Positions 26,186-35,497 of a stretch of 64,000 nt of DNA are shown piece by piece; position 1 is the first letter of the stretch, and the number at the start of each line of letters is the position of its first letter. The stretch covers positions 1 through 64,000 of the forward strand of contig JAFPZX010000136.1 in assembly GCA_017417055.1 (NCBI GenBank), in the 5' to 3' direction. The notes beneath the pieces are model-generated. The model was not told where the DNA came from. It did no database searches and saw only the letters and a program-made list of their open reading frames with translations. This DNA is from Anaerolineaceae bacterium (GTDB lineage Bacteria > Chloroflexota > Anaerolineae > Anaerolineales > Anaerolineaceae). A program made the translations under genes and the position numbers.

Positions 26186-26359
26186 TCAACTCATTTCCTG
26201 TAATTGCATTTGACTGATTCCCTGTTCTTCGCGGGCTTTTACCAATGCGCTGATAACAGCAGCACGGAGGTCACTCTCCGCGATTTCTTCCGGAGTAAAC
26301 AACTCTTTTCTGACATCATCCCAATCATCGCCAATTGCACTATTATTATTCATTATCAT
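26186..26359 (-). pseudogene. Truncated XRE/HigA-type antitoxin gene
   Basis: 57 codons on the minus strand: ...DDWDDVRKELFTPEEIAESD and RAAVISALVKAREEQGISQM. This is the N-terminal half of a common XRE antitoxin family (FTPEEIAESDLR...LIKAREExGISQxxLExxSG). TGA falls where the Gly of the SGVRQP helix-turn-helix would be, and traces of that reading (V, R) persist after it. The DNA-binding half and the partner toxin are missing. AAAGGG precedes the start. Likely a relic, possibly still transcribed towards pyrD. Confidence 0.7.
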
Positions 26360-26402
26360 ATCTATTTCCCTTTCCTGTAATTCATTTGCAGTTGAAAGTG
26401 TA

Positions 26403-26432
26403 TTGACAAAACCAAATTAATTTTATTATAAT
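26403..26432 (+). promoter_or_regulatory. Consensus promoter of the AbiE pair with AT-rich inverted repeats
   Basis: TTGACA (26403-26408), an 18-base gap and TATAAT (26427-26432). AATAATTAT-type inverted repeats overlap and follow the -10 box up to 26462. AbiEi antitoxins autorepress through inverted repeats at their promoter, so these are plausible operators. Confidence 0.7.
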
Positions 26433-26474
26433 AATTATAACTAAGGATGTAATAATTATTATTGGAAGTGCGAT

Positions 26475-27098
26475 ATGCTTTACGATTATTTGATGCAAAA
26501 TTATACGGCAGCAGAACCGATATTCTTTGGCGATATTCAGTTTGATAGCATCTCAAAACCTGTGCTTAGCCAGATGTTTAAACAGTTATGTGATGAGGGA
26601 AGGCTTGTAAAGTATGACACAGGTATTTATTATATTCCGAAGAAATCTCGCTTGTCCGGGAATATTGGCCCCAATGCGGATATCGTAGCCTATTATAAAT
26701 ATATTGAACGTCGAGGACAAATTTCCGGTTACTATTCCGGAAATACCCTGGCTAATAAAATTGGTATATCAACTCAAGTTCCCCAAAAGATTGAAATTAC
26801 AAGCAATCATATGGCAGCGCGTGTTCGTGAAATTGAGTTTGGTTCACGAATATTTATCATACGCCATCCTGTTGTCCCTGTAACTAATGAAAATGCACCT
26901 GTACTGCAAATGCTTGATTTGATGAAAAGTCTTGATTTCTATATTGATGACTCCTATCAGGAAGTATCGGAGAGATTTCGTGATTACATCTGCAAATACC
27001 ATATACAAAAGTCCGATATCGATAAATTTATACGAAAATTTCCATTAAGTGTTTTCAAAAATTATTATGAGTTGGGGCTTGAACATGTTCTTGCATAA
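26475..27098 (+). CDS. AbiEi-type antitoxin / transcriptional regulator (DUF6088)
   Basis: 207 residues. An N-terminal winged-helix (about 1-65, with SKPVLSQMFKQLCDEGRLVK as recognition region) is followed by a long C-terminal domain, the layout of DUF6088/AbiEi antitoxins of type IV systems. These repress the operon and counter the nucleotidyltransferase toxin without direct contact. Its end overlaps the toxin start by 14 bases. GGAAGTG lies before ATG 26475. Preceded by a near-consensus promoter. Confidence 0.85.
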   Translation: MLYDYLMQNYTAAEPIFFGDIQFDSISKPVLSQMFKQLCDEGRLVKYDTGIYYIPKKSRLSGNIGPNADIVAYYKYIERRGQISGYYSGNTLANKIGISTQVPQKIEITSNHMAARVREIEFGSRIFIIRHPVVPVTNENAPVLQMLDLMKSLDFYIDDSYQEVSERFRDYICKYHIQKSDIDKFIRKFPLSVFKNYYELGLEHVLA

Positions 27099-27933
27099 AA
27101 ATGACAGAGAATTATTCCATGATGTGATCGTCACTGTTTCCGAGCGTATGAATATCGCTATTGATATCGTTGAGAAGGACTATTATGTAACAATGATTCT
27201 CGGTGAACTTGCGAAAAGATGCGATAATGTGGTATTCAAAGGCGGTACATCAATTTCTAAAGCATATAAGGCAATAGACAGGTTTTCTGAAGATGTTGAT
27301 ATTACTTTTACGGAGCATATCGGTAGTTCTCGAAGAAAAAAATTGAAGTATCAGGTCTTATATCCCATCAGCGAAATATTGGAAATGCCTATTTCAAACT
27401 GGGATCGAATCGAAAGTGATAAAGATTACAATCGCTATGATTTTATCTATCAATCAGTCGTGGATGAAACAAATACGCTTCAACCATGGGTTAAAGTAGA
27501 AACAGCTCTGATGTCTTATGCCTTTCCGACGGAAACGCGCTATATATCAAACATCATCTTTGATTGTCTTCAAAACAATGAACCTGAAATTTTGGCAGAC
27601 TATCATTTGAATCCATTCCCGATGAAAGTTCAGACATTGTCGCGAACCCTGATTGACAAAATGTTTGCTGTCTGTGATTATTTTTTATTGGGTAAAGCAC
27701 GCAGAAATTCCCGCCATCTATATGATATTTATAAATTGTATCTGCAGATTTCTGATGACGCTTCTTTTGCCGAATTAATTTGTGAAGTATATAAGCAGCG
27801 CGCGCAAATGGATCAGAAAAGAACTCCTGCTGCACAATCTGGTGTTAATATCGTCGAAGTGGTACAGAAATTATGTGATGAAGATTTTTATAAAGACGAT
27901 TATGAGGAAACCACAAAAAAAATTGATTTCTGA
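27085..27933 (+). CDS. AbiEii-type nucleotidyltransferase toxin
   Basis: 282 residues from ATG 27085 (GGGG 8 bases upstream, overlapping the antitoxin stop). Visible motifs: IVEKDYYVTMIL, then FKGGTSISKAY and SEDVDITF, the GGTSxxK and DxD parts of the DNA polymerase-beta fold seen in AbiEii/MenT toxins. A downstream LSRTLIDKMFAVCDYF with an Arg/His-rich RNSRHLYDIYKL also matches the family. Such toxins add nucleotides to tRNA and halt growth, and the pair often aborts phage infection. It appears complete. Confidence 0.87.
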   Translation: MFLHKNDRELFHDVIVTVSERMNIAIDIVEKDYYVTMILGELAKRCDNVVFKGGTSISKAYKAIDRFSEDVDITFTEHIGSSRRKKLKYQVLYPISEILEMPISNWDRIESDKDYNRYDFIYQSVVDETNTLQPWVKVETALMSYAFPTETRYISNIIFDCLQNNEPEILADYHLNPFPMKVQTLSRTLIDKMFAVCDYFLLGKARRNSRHLYDIYKLYLQISDDASFAELICEVYKQRAQMDQKRTPAAQSGVNIVEVVQKLCDEDFYKDDYEETTKKIDF

Positions 27934-28349
27934 TAATCTATCATATGCGGAAGCAAAAGACTTTTACTTTATGTTAATGAGAAAACATTTTAGTACATAA
28001 ATAGTGATCATTTTCTTTTCTTTTTACCTGTAACTTATTTGTTTCCAGTTTATTTTTTTGCAAATAATAATTCATAAATAAATTATAGCTTGCATAAAAT
28101 GAACTAAAAAAAAATGATTAACTGATGTTCGGGTACGTTTCTCCAGAGGAACGAGGAAAATTGTCCACCTGCCTGCAAGGAATTAATCAGCTGTTCCCTG
28201 AATTAGTTATTTAAAATGTGAGTTATACAGGTCTTTCATTTTTAGAGAATCTGGCAAGTTGCCGGTGGTTCTTTTTGTTTAGTTATGTTATAATTTTTCC
28301 TGTAAACAAATAATCTTCAGTTTCCGCCGTACGGAGGAAGGGAGCATTC
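27934..28349. other. Intergenic region with degenerate TIR element and promoter
   Basis: AT-rich, no gene. A degraded ~100-bp TIR element occupies 28104-28206 (left CTAAAAAAAAATGATTAA, right TTAATCAGCTGTTCC). An extended -10 TGTTATAAT at 28286-28294 and a GGAGG at 28334-28338 serve the LysM gene. Confidence 0.6.
28104..28206. repeat. ~100-bp TIR element, degenerate copy C
   Basis: Same order of parts as the other copies: terminal TGATTAA, interior GGTACGTTTCTCCAGAGGAA with ACGAGGAAAATTGTCC, then AATTAATCAG and TTCCCTG. There are many substitutions, so it is an old insertion. Confidence 0.7.
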
Positions 28350-29396
28350 ATGAAAAAGTTCTATTTTGTTTTTGTTTTGGCTTTGATCCTGATCATGCAA
28401 AGTGCGGTAAGCGCGCAGGAACTGCTCATTCAAAATAATAATGTACTCCCTCAGCTGAACGGCGGACTCCCGGACCCGGCAGCGGTTACCGGCACTATCG
28501 GCAGTTTATACCAGGAAAATTATCAGTATTACGACACGCTTTATGACACTTATCTGTATCCTCAGCCGGAATCAGCGCTGCCATTTATCGAAGCTTACCT
28601 GACGATGGCGGGCAATGCCGGATATACAGGTACTAATGAGACAATCGATGGCTACAATGCGCTTCGTATAGCTGCTTCCGGAAATCCGGGTGTTACCGCA
28701 TTGTTGTTTTACGATTATCAGGGGTATATGCTGTTCATGGTGCCGGTGAGCATGAATTTTGCTTTGAACGATGCAGTCTCCGGACCGGAAGACGGCCCGG
28801 CACTGGTTTCGCAGGGATATGATGCTCTTCAAAACGGTGACTATGAAGCTGCTGTTCGTTATCTGATCCGCGCGGCAGGAAGCTATATCCGTTCCTCTGA
28901 TAGCTCTGCCGCTGCACCTTCTTCTGCGGATGTCCCCGCTCCCGTTGTACCGACTGCTACGCCGCAGCCGAGTGGTCCGACGACTTATGTTGTCCAGGAT
29001 GGCGATACCTGTTGGGGAATCGCAGTGGATCGTTTTGGTGTGAATTTTGAGCTGTTTATGCAGGTGAACGGGATGGTGGATTGCAATATCGGCATCGGGC
29101 AGGAAGTGATCATCCCCGGTGCGGATCAGCAGGTTGCCACTTCCACACCAATCCCGCTGGATCAATACACGATGGGGCAGGTTGTGGCTTACACAGTGGA
29201 AATGAATGATTCCTATAATGACATCGCGGCCAAGTTTAACACGACGCTTGATTCCATTCAGCGGATGAATAACGTGAATGTGTATACCACTTTCCCGCAG
29301 TATGGTCAGGTGCTGCAGATCGAAGTGAATCTGGTAACTCCAACGCCGCTGCCGGAAGCGACTGCAACACCGGAAGTCGCGACGCTGCAGCCGTAA
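28350..29396 (+). CDS. Secreted LysM-domain protein
   Basis: 348 residues. Signal peptide ending about residue 23 (VSAQE). The N-terminal domain (about 25-185) is of unknown fold. A Pro/Ala/Thr linker follows, then two LysM modules. The first (about 211-255) contains TYVVQDGDTCWGIAVDRFG. The second (about 280-330) contains VAYTVEMNDSYNDIAAKFN. LysM binds N-acetylglucosamine in peptidoglycan, so the protein is probably wall-bound. A Thr/Pro/Glu tail ends the protein. Promoter: extended -10 at 28286. Confidence 0.88.
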   Translation: MKKFYFVFVLALILIMQSAVSAQELLIQNNNVLPQLNGGLPDPAAVTGTIGSLYQENYQYYDTLYDTYLYPQPESALPFIEAYLTMAGNAGYTGTNETIDGYNALRIAASGNPGVTALLFYDYQGYMLFMVPVSMNFALNDAVSGPEDGPALVSQGYDALQNGDYEAAVRYLIRAAGSYIRSSDSSAAAPSSADVPAPVVPTATPQPSGPTTYVVQDGDTCWGIAVDRFGVNFELFMQVNGMVDCNIGIGQEVIIPGADQQVATSTPIPLDQYTMGQVVAYTVEMNDSYNDIAAKFNTTLDSIQRMNNVNVYTTFPQYGQVLQIEVNLVTPTPLPEATATPEVATLQP

Positions 29397-29401
29397 CAGC
29401 G

Positions 29402-31231
29402 TTATGATTTCATTATTTTATCCAGCATCTGAATCGTAGTCATACGGTCAGATGCATATTGATTTGTGAGCATGTCACAGTAATAGTTCACAGACTGCAG
29501 GAGTTCCGGATTGTAAAATACAAAGGCTGTGTAGGGTTTTTGATTACGGGTGACAACAACGGAATCCTTCATCGTGAAGACCTGCAAATCCTGAAACGGT
29601 GCTTGCGGCAGCAGCGTCAAATGGTAATTCTTTTCGTTCTCGACCAATTCCCGAACCGCGGCAATATGTTCGGTATATTCCTCCGGTGTATAGGTTAAAT
29701 TCAGTCCGTTTGTTTCCGCTTCGAAATTGACATTCACTTTGCCCCGGAGCACATCTTCCCGCTGTGGAAGGCAGATAAATTCGCGTAATTCTCCCTTCTC
29801 AAGAATTTGGTGAAAATGTCTCGTACTTCTGTGATAAAAATTGATTATCTCTTTTTTATTTTCAGCGGTGATTTCCTGCTTCTCAAGCATGCTGTTCAGA
29901 AGCCTTTCTGGCATTGTTGCAAATGACAGCCCCCTGAGAATTGCATCAACTTTTCCGGTAAAGTCATAATAGCGTTTCCATAAACTATCCGCTGCATGGG
30001 CAGGAACCGTTTTCAAAAAGGGAACGGCGATGTCCAACATACTGTTAAATCCGGATTGCATCGCTTCAAGCTGGTCTTTGTCAATAATATAGTCATACCA
30101 GCGATGCGGTCCCATCTCGGCAGGGAAGAAACCCAGAATACATGAACGTCCCGGACGAAGAAAGACAGTATGATAAAAACGGGGATTTTTCGGCTTTCTG
30201 AATATATATGGTTCAATATTCCCTGAAATATACAGTGGGAGCCATCCTTTGATGGCACTAAACATCTCCGTGCTGTCGCGGTCTATGTTATGAATGATCC
30301 TGATATGGACACTTTTTTTCAGACAGGCGGTCATGAGGGACGCCCACAGGGTGAAATATTTCGGATTACTGGTCATCCAATCCATCGGCTCATCGGAATA
30401 GAGCAGCAATTCGCCGCCCTCTCTGGCTGCCGCGGTAAGGAAACGAATGACGGCATTGCGAAGTCCCTCGGTTCCCCAATAGCGGTCAGCGATTTGAATA
30501 GATGGCAATTCCGGTACATCAGATGGATTCCCCTGTACCGCTTTGAAAGAGTCAATCGAATGAAAGATTGATTCCGCTATTTCTGAGTTTGGTCTTTCAT
30601 CGGGCAAATAAAGCCATTCGGCAAATGTTTCTGGATTGAGATCTTTTTGATCCATTGAACAGAATGCCGCCAGCTCTCTCATCTGATCTGTTTTCTCTGC
30701 ACGGGTGAGGATCAGTTCTGCCAAGTGTCTTTTGATTTCAACATTCCGATTGGGATGATAAATGCCGGAACGATAGCGGCTGATCAGGGAGGAATCCACG
30801 TTCAGATCTGCTGCCAGCCTGTTGTTTGAGTAATTCAGAACCGTCATGATTTTATCCAGTTTGTCACTAAAGCTCTGCAGCCGGCTGATCTTTTCTTTTT
30901 TGCTTTTGGGCGTTACGGGATGCGGCAGTTTATATGCCTGATCACCATACAGCCATGAGATGATAGCCGGAATCAGATCTTCCGCTGCGGTTTTTTCTGT
31001 ACCGCAAAGGCTGCACAGCACGTTCAGCATGTTTTCGTAATCCGCGTACCGATAAATCCCCTGCGCGAGACGCTCGATGGACCGGCTGCCGGGATCCGGT
31101 TCTCGTGATCCGCTTTTCAGCCGTGAAATATTGGAAGGGGAGCAGTCGGCAAAGTGTGCGATGTTTGTGCTGGTGCATTGCAGCAGTTGGAAGAGTTCAT
31201 TGATTCGTTTCGACAGCATATTTTTTCTCAC
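29402..31231 (-). CDS. Large protein with two N-terminal HTH domains, putative transcriptional regulator
   Basis: 609 residues, not recognised as a named family. Residues about 12-45 (INELFQLLQCTSTNIAHFAD, SPSNISRLKSGSR) and about 122-160 (KLDKIMTVLNYSNNRLAADL, DSSLISRYRSGIYHP) are both XRE-like helix-turn-helices, each with the S-x-I-S-R-hydrophobic recognition pattern. The remaining ~430 residues have no signature I know; they mix helices and strands and might be a sensor. ATG 31219 is an alternative start. It is convergent with the LysM gene and divergent from the TPM-like gene at 31473. Confidence 0.7.
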   Translation of the reverse strand: MRKNMLSKRINELFQLLQCTSTNIAHFADCSPSNISRLKSGSREPDPGSRSIERLAQGIYRYADYENMLNVLCSLCGTEKTAAEDLIPAIISWLYGDQAYKLPHPVTPKSKKEKISRLQSFSDKLDKIMTVLNYSNNRLAADLNVDSSLISRYRSGIYHPNRNVEIKRHLAELILTRAEKTDQMRELAAFCSMDQKDLNPETFAEWLYLPDERPNSEIAESIFHSIDSFKAVQGNPSDVPELPSIQIADRYWGTEGLRNAVIRFLTAAAREGGELLLYSDEPMDWMTSNPKYFTLWASLMTACLKKSVHIRIIHNIDRDSTEMFSAIKGWLPLYISGNIEPYIFRKPKNPRFYHTVFLRPGRSCILGFFPAEMGPHRWYDYIIDKDQLEAMQSGFNSMLDIAVPFLKTVPAHAADSLWKRYYDFTGKVDAILRGLSFATMPERLLNSMLEKQEITAENKKEIINFYHRSTRHFHQILEKGELREFICLPQREDVLRGKVNVNFEAETNGLNLTYTPEEYTEHIAAVRELVENEKNYHLTLLPQAPFQDLQVFTMKDSVVVTRNQKPYTAFVFYNPELLQSVNYYCDMLTNQYASDRMTTIQMLDKIMKS

Positions 31232-31239
31232 ATAATCTA

Positions 31240-31320
31240 TTCAGAATGGAGTACTTGGGGACTGGCATCTTGCGTCGCGGACCCGACACGAGTGTGCCTG
31301 CCCCCATGTGCGTCGCTGAT
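31240..31320. repeat. Dispersed hairpin repeat (GGGGAC...GTGCC type)
   Basis: TTGGGGACTGGCATCTTGCG, then CGACACGAGTGTGCC and CCATGTGCG. The same arrangement recurs in diverged form at 44580-44665 and 50840-50880. It lies in the divergent promoter region of the tandem-HTH regulator. Confidence 0.55.
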
Positions 31321-31472
31321 AGTTTGGAATAGATGCTTCCCACATAAAATCATTTGGCATATTTTCAGGCAATGAGAAACTTTGTGCCTTCTTTCAATAA
31401 TATCACAATCCTGTTAAAATGATAAAGAAAATCTTTTTGTTTTGGTTTTCGGAATGCGGAAAGGAGGGGTAT

Positions 31473-32432
31473 ATGCCACATTCAAGCGGAGGAGGGAGTT
31501 CTCATGGAGGGTCGCATGGCAGCAGCCGAAGCAAAGCCAATATGCGCTATGGCAGCAGATTTTATCGCGGGGCTAACAGGTTTGTTTACTACCTCAACGG
31601 TGCTCCACAATATTATTTCAGTGAGCAGCCTTATACACTTGCAGCCGCAAAAAAGGAAAAAACAAAAACGCTCATTTCGAATATTTTTATGATATTTTGG
31701 GGAGTTTTATTCACAATTTTCGGTTTCTATTCACTCCCGAAAAAGGTGACGCTTGACTACAACACAGAAATTGTCATCAATGATTCAGCCCGGCTGCTAT
31801 CCGACACCGACGAAGCGGATATGGAAAAAGCATTTGTTTCTTTTCAGGATAAAACCGGGGTAACACCCGCGTTTTACACGATCAACATCAAGGAGTTAAA
31901 AGCAAATGGCGGAACACTTCACAATTACGCTTACGACCTGTATGTCAAAACATTCACGGATGAAAAGCACTGGCTTGTGGTTTACTGTAAAGATAATGTT
32001 GAACAAAGCTGGTCGTGGGAAGGCATGATCGGTGACGATTGCGGCAGCATTATCACGACGGATCTTGAAAACGAGTTTACAAAAAAGATGCAGAGCAATT
32101 TACAGAATGATTCCAAATCATTGGCTGTTTCTGTGATTGACACGTTTGATCAGATCGGTGGCAAGGCTGGCAATGTCTTGGGAAAACAAATTCTGACACT
32201 GCTTTTTATTTTCGGAATGGGAGGACTGTTTCTTTTTACCGCGGTGACGACAATCATAAAGGCAATCAAAAAGAAACCGGAGGATGACCCGAGAATCAAC
32301 TCCGTACAATGTCCCACTGCTGAGGCTGAGCCCGCAACGGCAAAATGTGAATATTGTGAGGGAACATTTGTCGTAGGCGTACACACTGCCTGTCCTCACT
32401 GTGGAGCGCCGATAGAAGAGAAATGGGAATAA
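31473..32432 (+). CDS. Membrane protein with TPM-like domain and C-terminal zinc ribbon
   Basis: 319 residues from ATG 31473, which follows AAGGAGGGG. The open frame begins earlier at 31419. Layout: a Ser/Gly/His-rich N-terminus (HSSGGGSSHGGSHGSSRSK), a membrane helix at about 70-90, an extracellular TPM-like domain (about 105-240, INDSARLLSDTDEADMEKAF and THEKHWLVVY-like TDEKHWLVVYCKD), a second helix (about 250-275), and CEYC with CPHCG near the end. TPM domains are linked to photosystem repair or envelope maintenance elsewhere; the job here is unknown. Divergent from the HTH protein. Confidence 0.7.
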   Translation: MPHSSGGGSSHGGSHGSSRSKANMRYGSRFYRGANRFVYYLNGAPQYYFSEQPYTLAAAKKEKTKTLISNIFMIFWGVLFTIFGFYSLPKKVTLDYNTEIVINDSARLLSDTDEADMEKAFVSFQDKTGVTPAFYTINIKELKANGGTLHNYAYDLYVKTFTDEKHWLVVYCKDNVEQSWSWEGMIGDDCGSIITTDLENEFTKKMQSNLQNDSKSLAVSVIDTFDQIGGKAGNVLGKQILTLLFIFGMGGLFLFTAVTTIIKAIKKKPEDDPRINSVQCPTAEAEPATAKCEYCEGTFVVGVHTACPHCGAPIEEKWE

Positions 32433-32536
32433 TTCCCAATCGGAACGAAGTACACGAGGTCTGCCCTGAATGCCTGCTCCTTAAAGAACAGGGTCTTTCA
32501 CTGTACTCCGTAATGCGATTAGACAAGAGAGTCGAT

Positions 32537-34075
32537 ATGAAAACACGTATTTTGTTTATCCTGCTTACATTCGCATTGCTGGCATCTGTTCTCCCGGCTT
32601 TTGCGGAAGAAGAGCTTCTCTGGTCAAACTTTAACACCGGAGCGGTGCAGAGCGGACCGAAAATCTATTCCGGTGCACCGATGAAAAAAGATACGGAACC
32701 GGTCCTGATTACCAAAGTCCGCACCTATCACTGGAACAACGGCAATGGCGCTGCTGCCGGAACCATCAGCATCTGTGAGGATGAGCTGGACAACGTCATC
32801 GGTAGCTGGCAGGCCATTGGCAGAAGCGGCAGCGGCAGGCAGAATGTCTTTTGGGAAGCGCTGGTCGATTGCGTGATGTATCCGGGACACAACTATTTTG
32901 TTAAGGTTTCGGATAAGGACTCCTGGAGCTATAATGACGAATCAGAGGGCGGTTTTTATGAGCTTTACGGCATCTTTCCTGCACCGGAAGGCTCTGTTGA
33001 TCCCGCTCGGCTTTCTCATGGAGCAGCCGGTACGTTTAGCGTGGGCCAAACCTTCACGATGGGCCGATATGAACAGGACAATAACCTGAACAACGGTCCT
33101 GAACCGATCGAATGGCAGGTACTCGCAATGCAGAGCGACCGGATACTGGTTGTCAGTAAATACGGTCTTGATGTAATCCATTATTACGAATCGCTCACCG
33201 ATATCAGCTGGGAATACAGCTATGCAAGAAGATGGCTTAATGAGACATTTTATAATATCGCCTTCAACGCTGAAGATCGCGGTAAGATACTGCTCTTCAC
33301 CAATGAGAATCCGAATAATCCGGAATTCGGAACCTATGGCGGCAATCGGACACAGGATTTTATTTTTCTTCTGAACATCGATGAGGCAAATCGTTATTTC
33401 TCAACGGACAAAAGCCGGTTGTGTATTGCGACGCCTTATTCAAAAACGTATGGGATTTTCGTCAGTGAGAAAGACGGCGGTACCTCATGGTGGTGGCTCA
33501 GATCACCGGGAGAAAGCAGAGCGCAGGCAGCCGTTGTCAATCCGGATGGGTCTGTTCAAGCGATGGGATATGGTGTACAGAACCAATATGGTGTGATTCG
33601 CCCTGCCTTCTGGCTGAAAACGATTTCACAACCTGCTCCAACACCTGTCCCGCAAACATGCTATAGAGTCACTTATGCCGGCAATACTTGTCTGTCGCAA
33701 GTGCCCCTTGATAATAAATGTTATCAGCTCGGAGATCTGGTGACGATTCTTTTTGAGCCGGTGGAATATATGCCGAATCTGATTTTCAACGGCTGGGATA
33801 TAGATGGGGATAATGTCGCGGATTTCGGTTACAACTATCCCACATTTGCCATGCCAAACCATGATGTGGAATTGAGAGCGGTCTGTTATCAGCAGTATCA
33901 GGATCACGGATATTCCCAGTATGGGGTGAGGACCGGTGAGGTGGATCCATATTACAATCAGCAGCAATATTACAATCCGTATGGCGATCCGACACTCAAT
34001 GGTGACATTTATGATCCCAATACCGGCTGGTGGTATGATCCGGATTATTATTACGGTTATGACGGCGTCGGATAA
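32537..34075 (+). CDS. Secreted DUF6273-domain protein
   Basis: 512 residues from ATG 32537, where a clear signal peptide starts (MKTRILFILLTFALLASVLP). The frame is open from 32423, but that part lies in a dispersed repeat. After an N-terminal beta domain (about 25-150), a DUF6273 module (about 165-370) has its usual order: TMGRYEQDNNLNNGPEPIEW, ILVVSKYGLD, RRWLNETFYN, RTQDFIFLLNIDEA, SWWWLRSPG, and IRPAFWLK. The last ~140 residues are Tyr/Gln/Asn-rich. A shorter paralogue is at 53200-53856. Function unknown; a sugar-binding surface role is often assumed. Confidence 0.85.
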   Translation: MKTRILFILLTFALLASVLPAFAEEELLWSNFNTGAVQSGPKIYSGAPMKKDTEPVLITKVRTYHWNNGNGAAAGTISICEDELDNVIGSWQAIGRSGSGRQNVFWEALVDCVMYPGHNYFVKVSDKDSWSYNDESEGGFYELYGIFPAPEGSVDPARLSHGAAGTFSVGQTFTMGRYEQDNNLNNGPEPIEWQVLAMQSDRILVVSKYGLDVIHYYESLTDISWEYSYARRWLNETFYNIAFNAEDRGKILLFTNENPNNPEFGTYGGNRTQDFIFLLNIDEANRYFSTDKSRLCIATPYSKTYGIFVSEKDGGTSWWWLRSPGESRAQAAVVNPDGSVQAMGYGVQNQYGVIRPAFWLKTISQPAPTPVPQTCYRVTYAGNTCLSQVPLDNKCYQLGDLVTILFEPVEYMPNLIFNGWDIDGDNVADFGYNYPTFAMPNHDVELRAVCYQQYQDHGYSQYGVRTGEVDPYYNQQQYYNPYGDPTLNGDIYDPNTGWWYDPDYYYGYDGVG

Positions 34076-34122
34076 ACTGTTTTGTTTTGGATAACTTATT
34101 TTTCAGATAAGGAGGTTTCGTT

Positions 34123-35073
34123 ATGAAGAAAAGCTTTCTGTTATTTTTTGTTCTTGCCGTATTGCTCGCTGTTTTCGGTATTTTCGCTGCTGCTGCGGAA
34201 TCAGCTCTGTTTGGTGAATATGAACTGACTTCGATGAATTATGGCGGCACAGAGATGGATCCGGGTGCGATGGGGATGAGCGCGGTGCTCACACTCAATG
34301 AAGACGGGACCGGTTCGCTCACGATGAACGGTGCACCGAATGAGCTCCCGAAATGGACCGATGATGGGGCCACCGTGACGCTTTACAATTCGAGTGGTGA
34401 TGCGCTGGCCTGCTCGTATGCAGACGGGATCATTACACTGGAGATGGGCGAGAATTATTACTGGTATTTTATGCATGAGTCCGTCAATCCGAATGCGGGA
34501 AAACCTGCCTCGATGCTGAGTAAAATATTTAACGATATTGACCCGATGGCAGGCGCTCACCTGAGTTATGAATACCATTCCGATTATCTGGACTCAACAT
34601 CGGTTTTTGATGTGCACGCGAAAGACGGAGCTTATTTTTCACTGAGAACTACGAGGGCTGGCGGTTATGAAAACGTCAATGCTAACTGTTTTCTTGATGG
34701 TACGGTTTATTTACTTTATCCAGCTGAAAAACGCGGTTCGGCTGCAACAACGGTATCGCTGAGCATGCTCAATAATAACCTTTTACTGCTGGATGACTGT
34801 TACAAAGCGATGCAGAGCAGGGTGCTGCGGAAGGATTTCACAGTGGAAGAGCGTGAGTTGGATGGGAAAAAGTTTACCGTCGAAGTTTTCCCTGCAAGCG
34901 GCAGTACGGCCGAGTCGGCTTTCTATTTTGATGAAACCGGAAAGCTGGCTCATATTCTGGAAGGCGCTCCGGCGGCAATGCCGGACCTGGGCCAGACCTT
35001 CTATACGATCCATAGCTTTGATGATGTGGTGGATGTGTCGCTCTTTGATATCTCAGGGTATACAATTGAGTAG
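34123..35073 (+). CDS. Secreted protein of unknown function, lipocalin-like N-terminus
   Basis: 316 residues with a signal peptide (cleavage after AAAAE at about residue 26). Residues 28-120 (LFGEYELTSMNYGG, VLTLNEDGTGSLTMNG, WTDDGATVTLY) read like the META/lipocalin-like small beta-barrel repeat often seen in exported proteins of anaerobes. The rest resembles an outer-layer beta-sandwich. AAGGAGG precedes the start. It follows the DUF6273 gene by 47 bases and may be cotranscribed. No enzyme motif seen. Confidence 0.75.
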   Translation: MKKSFLLFFVLAVLLAVFGIFAAAAESALFGEYELTSMNYGGTEMDPGAMGMSAVLTLNEDGTGSLTMNGAPNELPKWTDDGATVTLYNSSGDALACSYADGIITLEMGENYYWYFMHESVNPNAGKPASMLSKIFNDIDPMAGAHLSYEYHSDYLDSTSVFDVHAKDGAYFSLRTTRAGGYENVNANCFLDGTVYLLYPAEKRGSAATTVSLSMLNNNLLLLDDCYKAMQSRVLRKDFTVEERELDGKKFTVEVFPASGSTAESAFYFDETGKLAHILEGAPAAMPDLGQTFYTIHSFDDVVDVSLFDISGYTIE

Positions 35074-35225
35074 GGAAGAACTGATTAATAAGGGGCGGGG
35101 ACGGTTCTCCCGATATATGATAGAAACTGCGAAAGACCCCGCTCCGTATGATATGAGCTGCGCTCGAATTGGATGCGGAGCGGGAGCTACGACCTCCCTC
35201 CCGTCTTCGCAGGAATTGCTGTGAA
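35071..35225. repeat. Enlarged TIR element with internal insertion, copy D
   Basis: Starts TAGGGAAGAACTGATTAA (overlapping the stop of the preceding gene), then GGGGCGGGGACGGTTCTCCCG. It diverges into an inverted repeat built from CCCCGCTCCGTAT and GATGCGGAGCGGG before a poor right end near AGGAATTGCTGTGAATTTAA. Longer than the 101-bp copies. Confidence 0.55.
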
Positions 35226-35327
35226 TTTAAAGCAGACCTCGTGTGCTGCGTCAGAGCAAAACCGGCATACGCATGAATAACCAATGAAGACATGTCGTAT
35301 CATCAAAAAGGATGTTGTGTTGATGTA

Positions 35328-35416
35328 TGTTATAATTTTTTATCATATTACGGTATTCAGTTGTTTGTGTTATACCGGCTTAACACTTTCAGAATGTATC
35401 TGAAAATACATTCTGA
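35328..35416 (+). promoter_or_regulatory. Extended -10 promoter and leader hairpin of the S41 peptidase gene
   Basis: TGTTATAAT at 35328-35336 with no evident -35 box. Downstream, CAGAATGTAT and ATACATTCTG (35390-35416) form a 10-bp stem in the ~150-base leader before the ribosome site. Confidence 0.55.
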
Positions 35417-35497
35417 GTTTCACACGGGTACATCCCGTAAGCCCGGTGGAAATTAAGGGTAAATATCCGGGAAAATAATAACTCCATGGAGGTTTAT

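Noticed and set aside
32423..32536. N-terminal extension of the long DUF6273 protein
   Set aside because: The added codons lie in a dispersed ACGAGGTCTGCCCTG repeat, while a normal signal peptide begins at ATG 32537.
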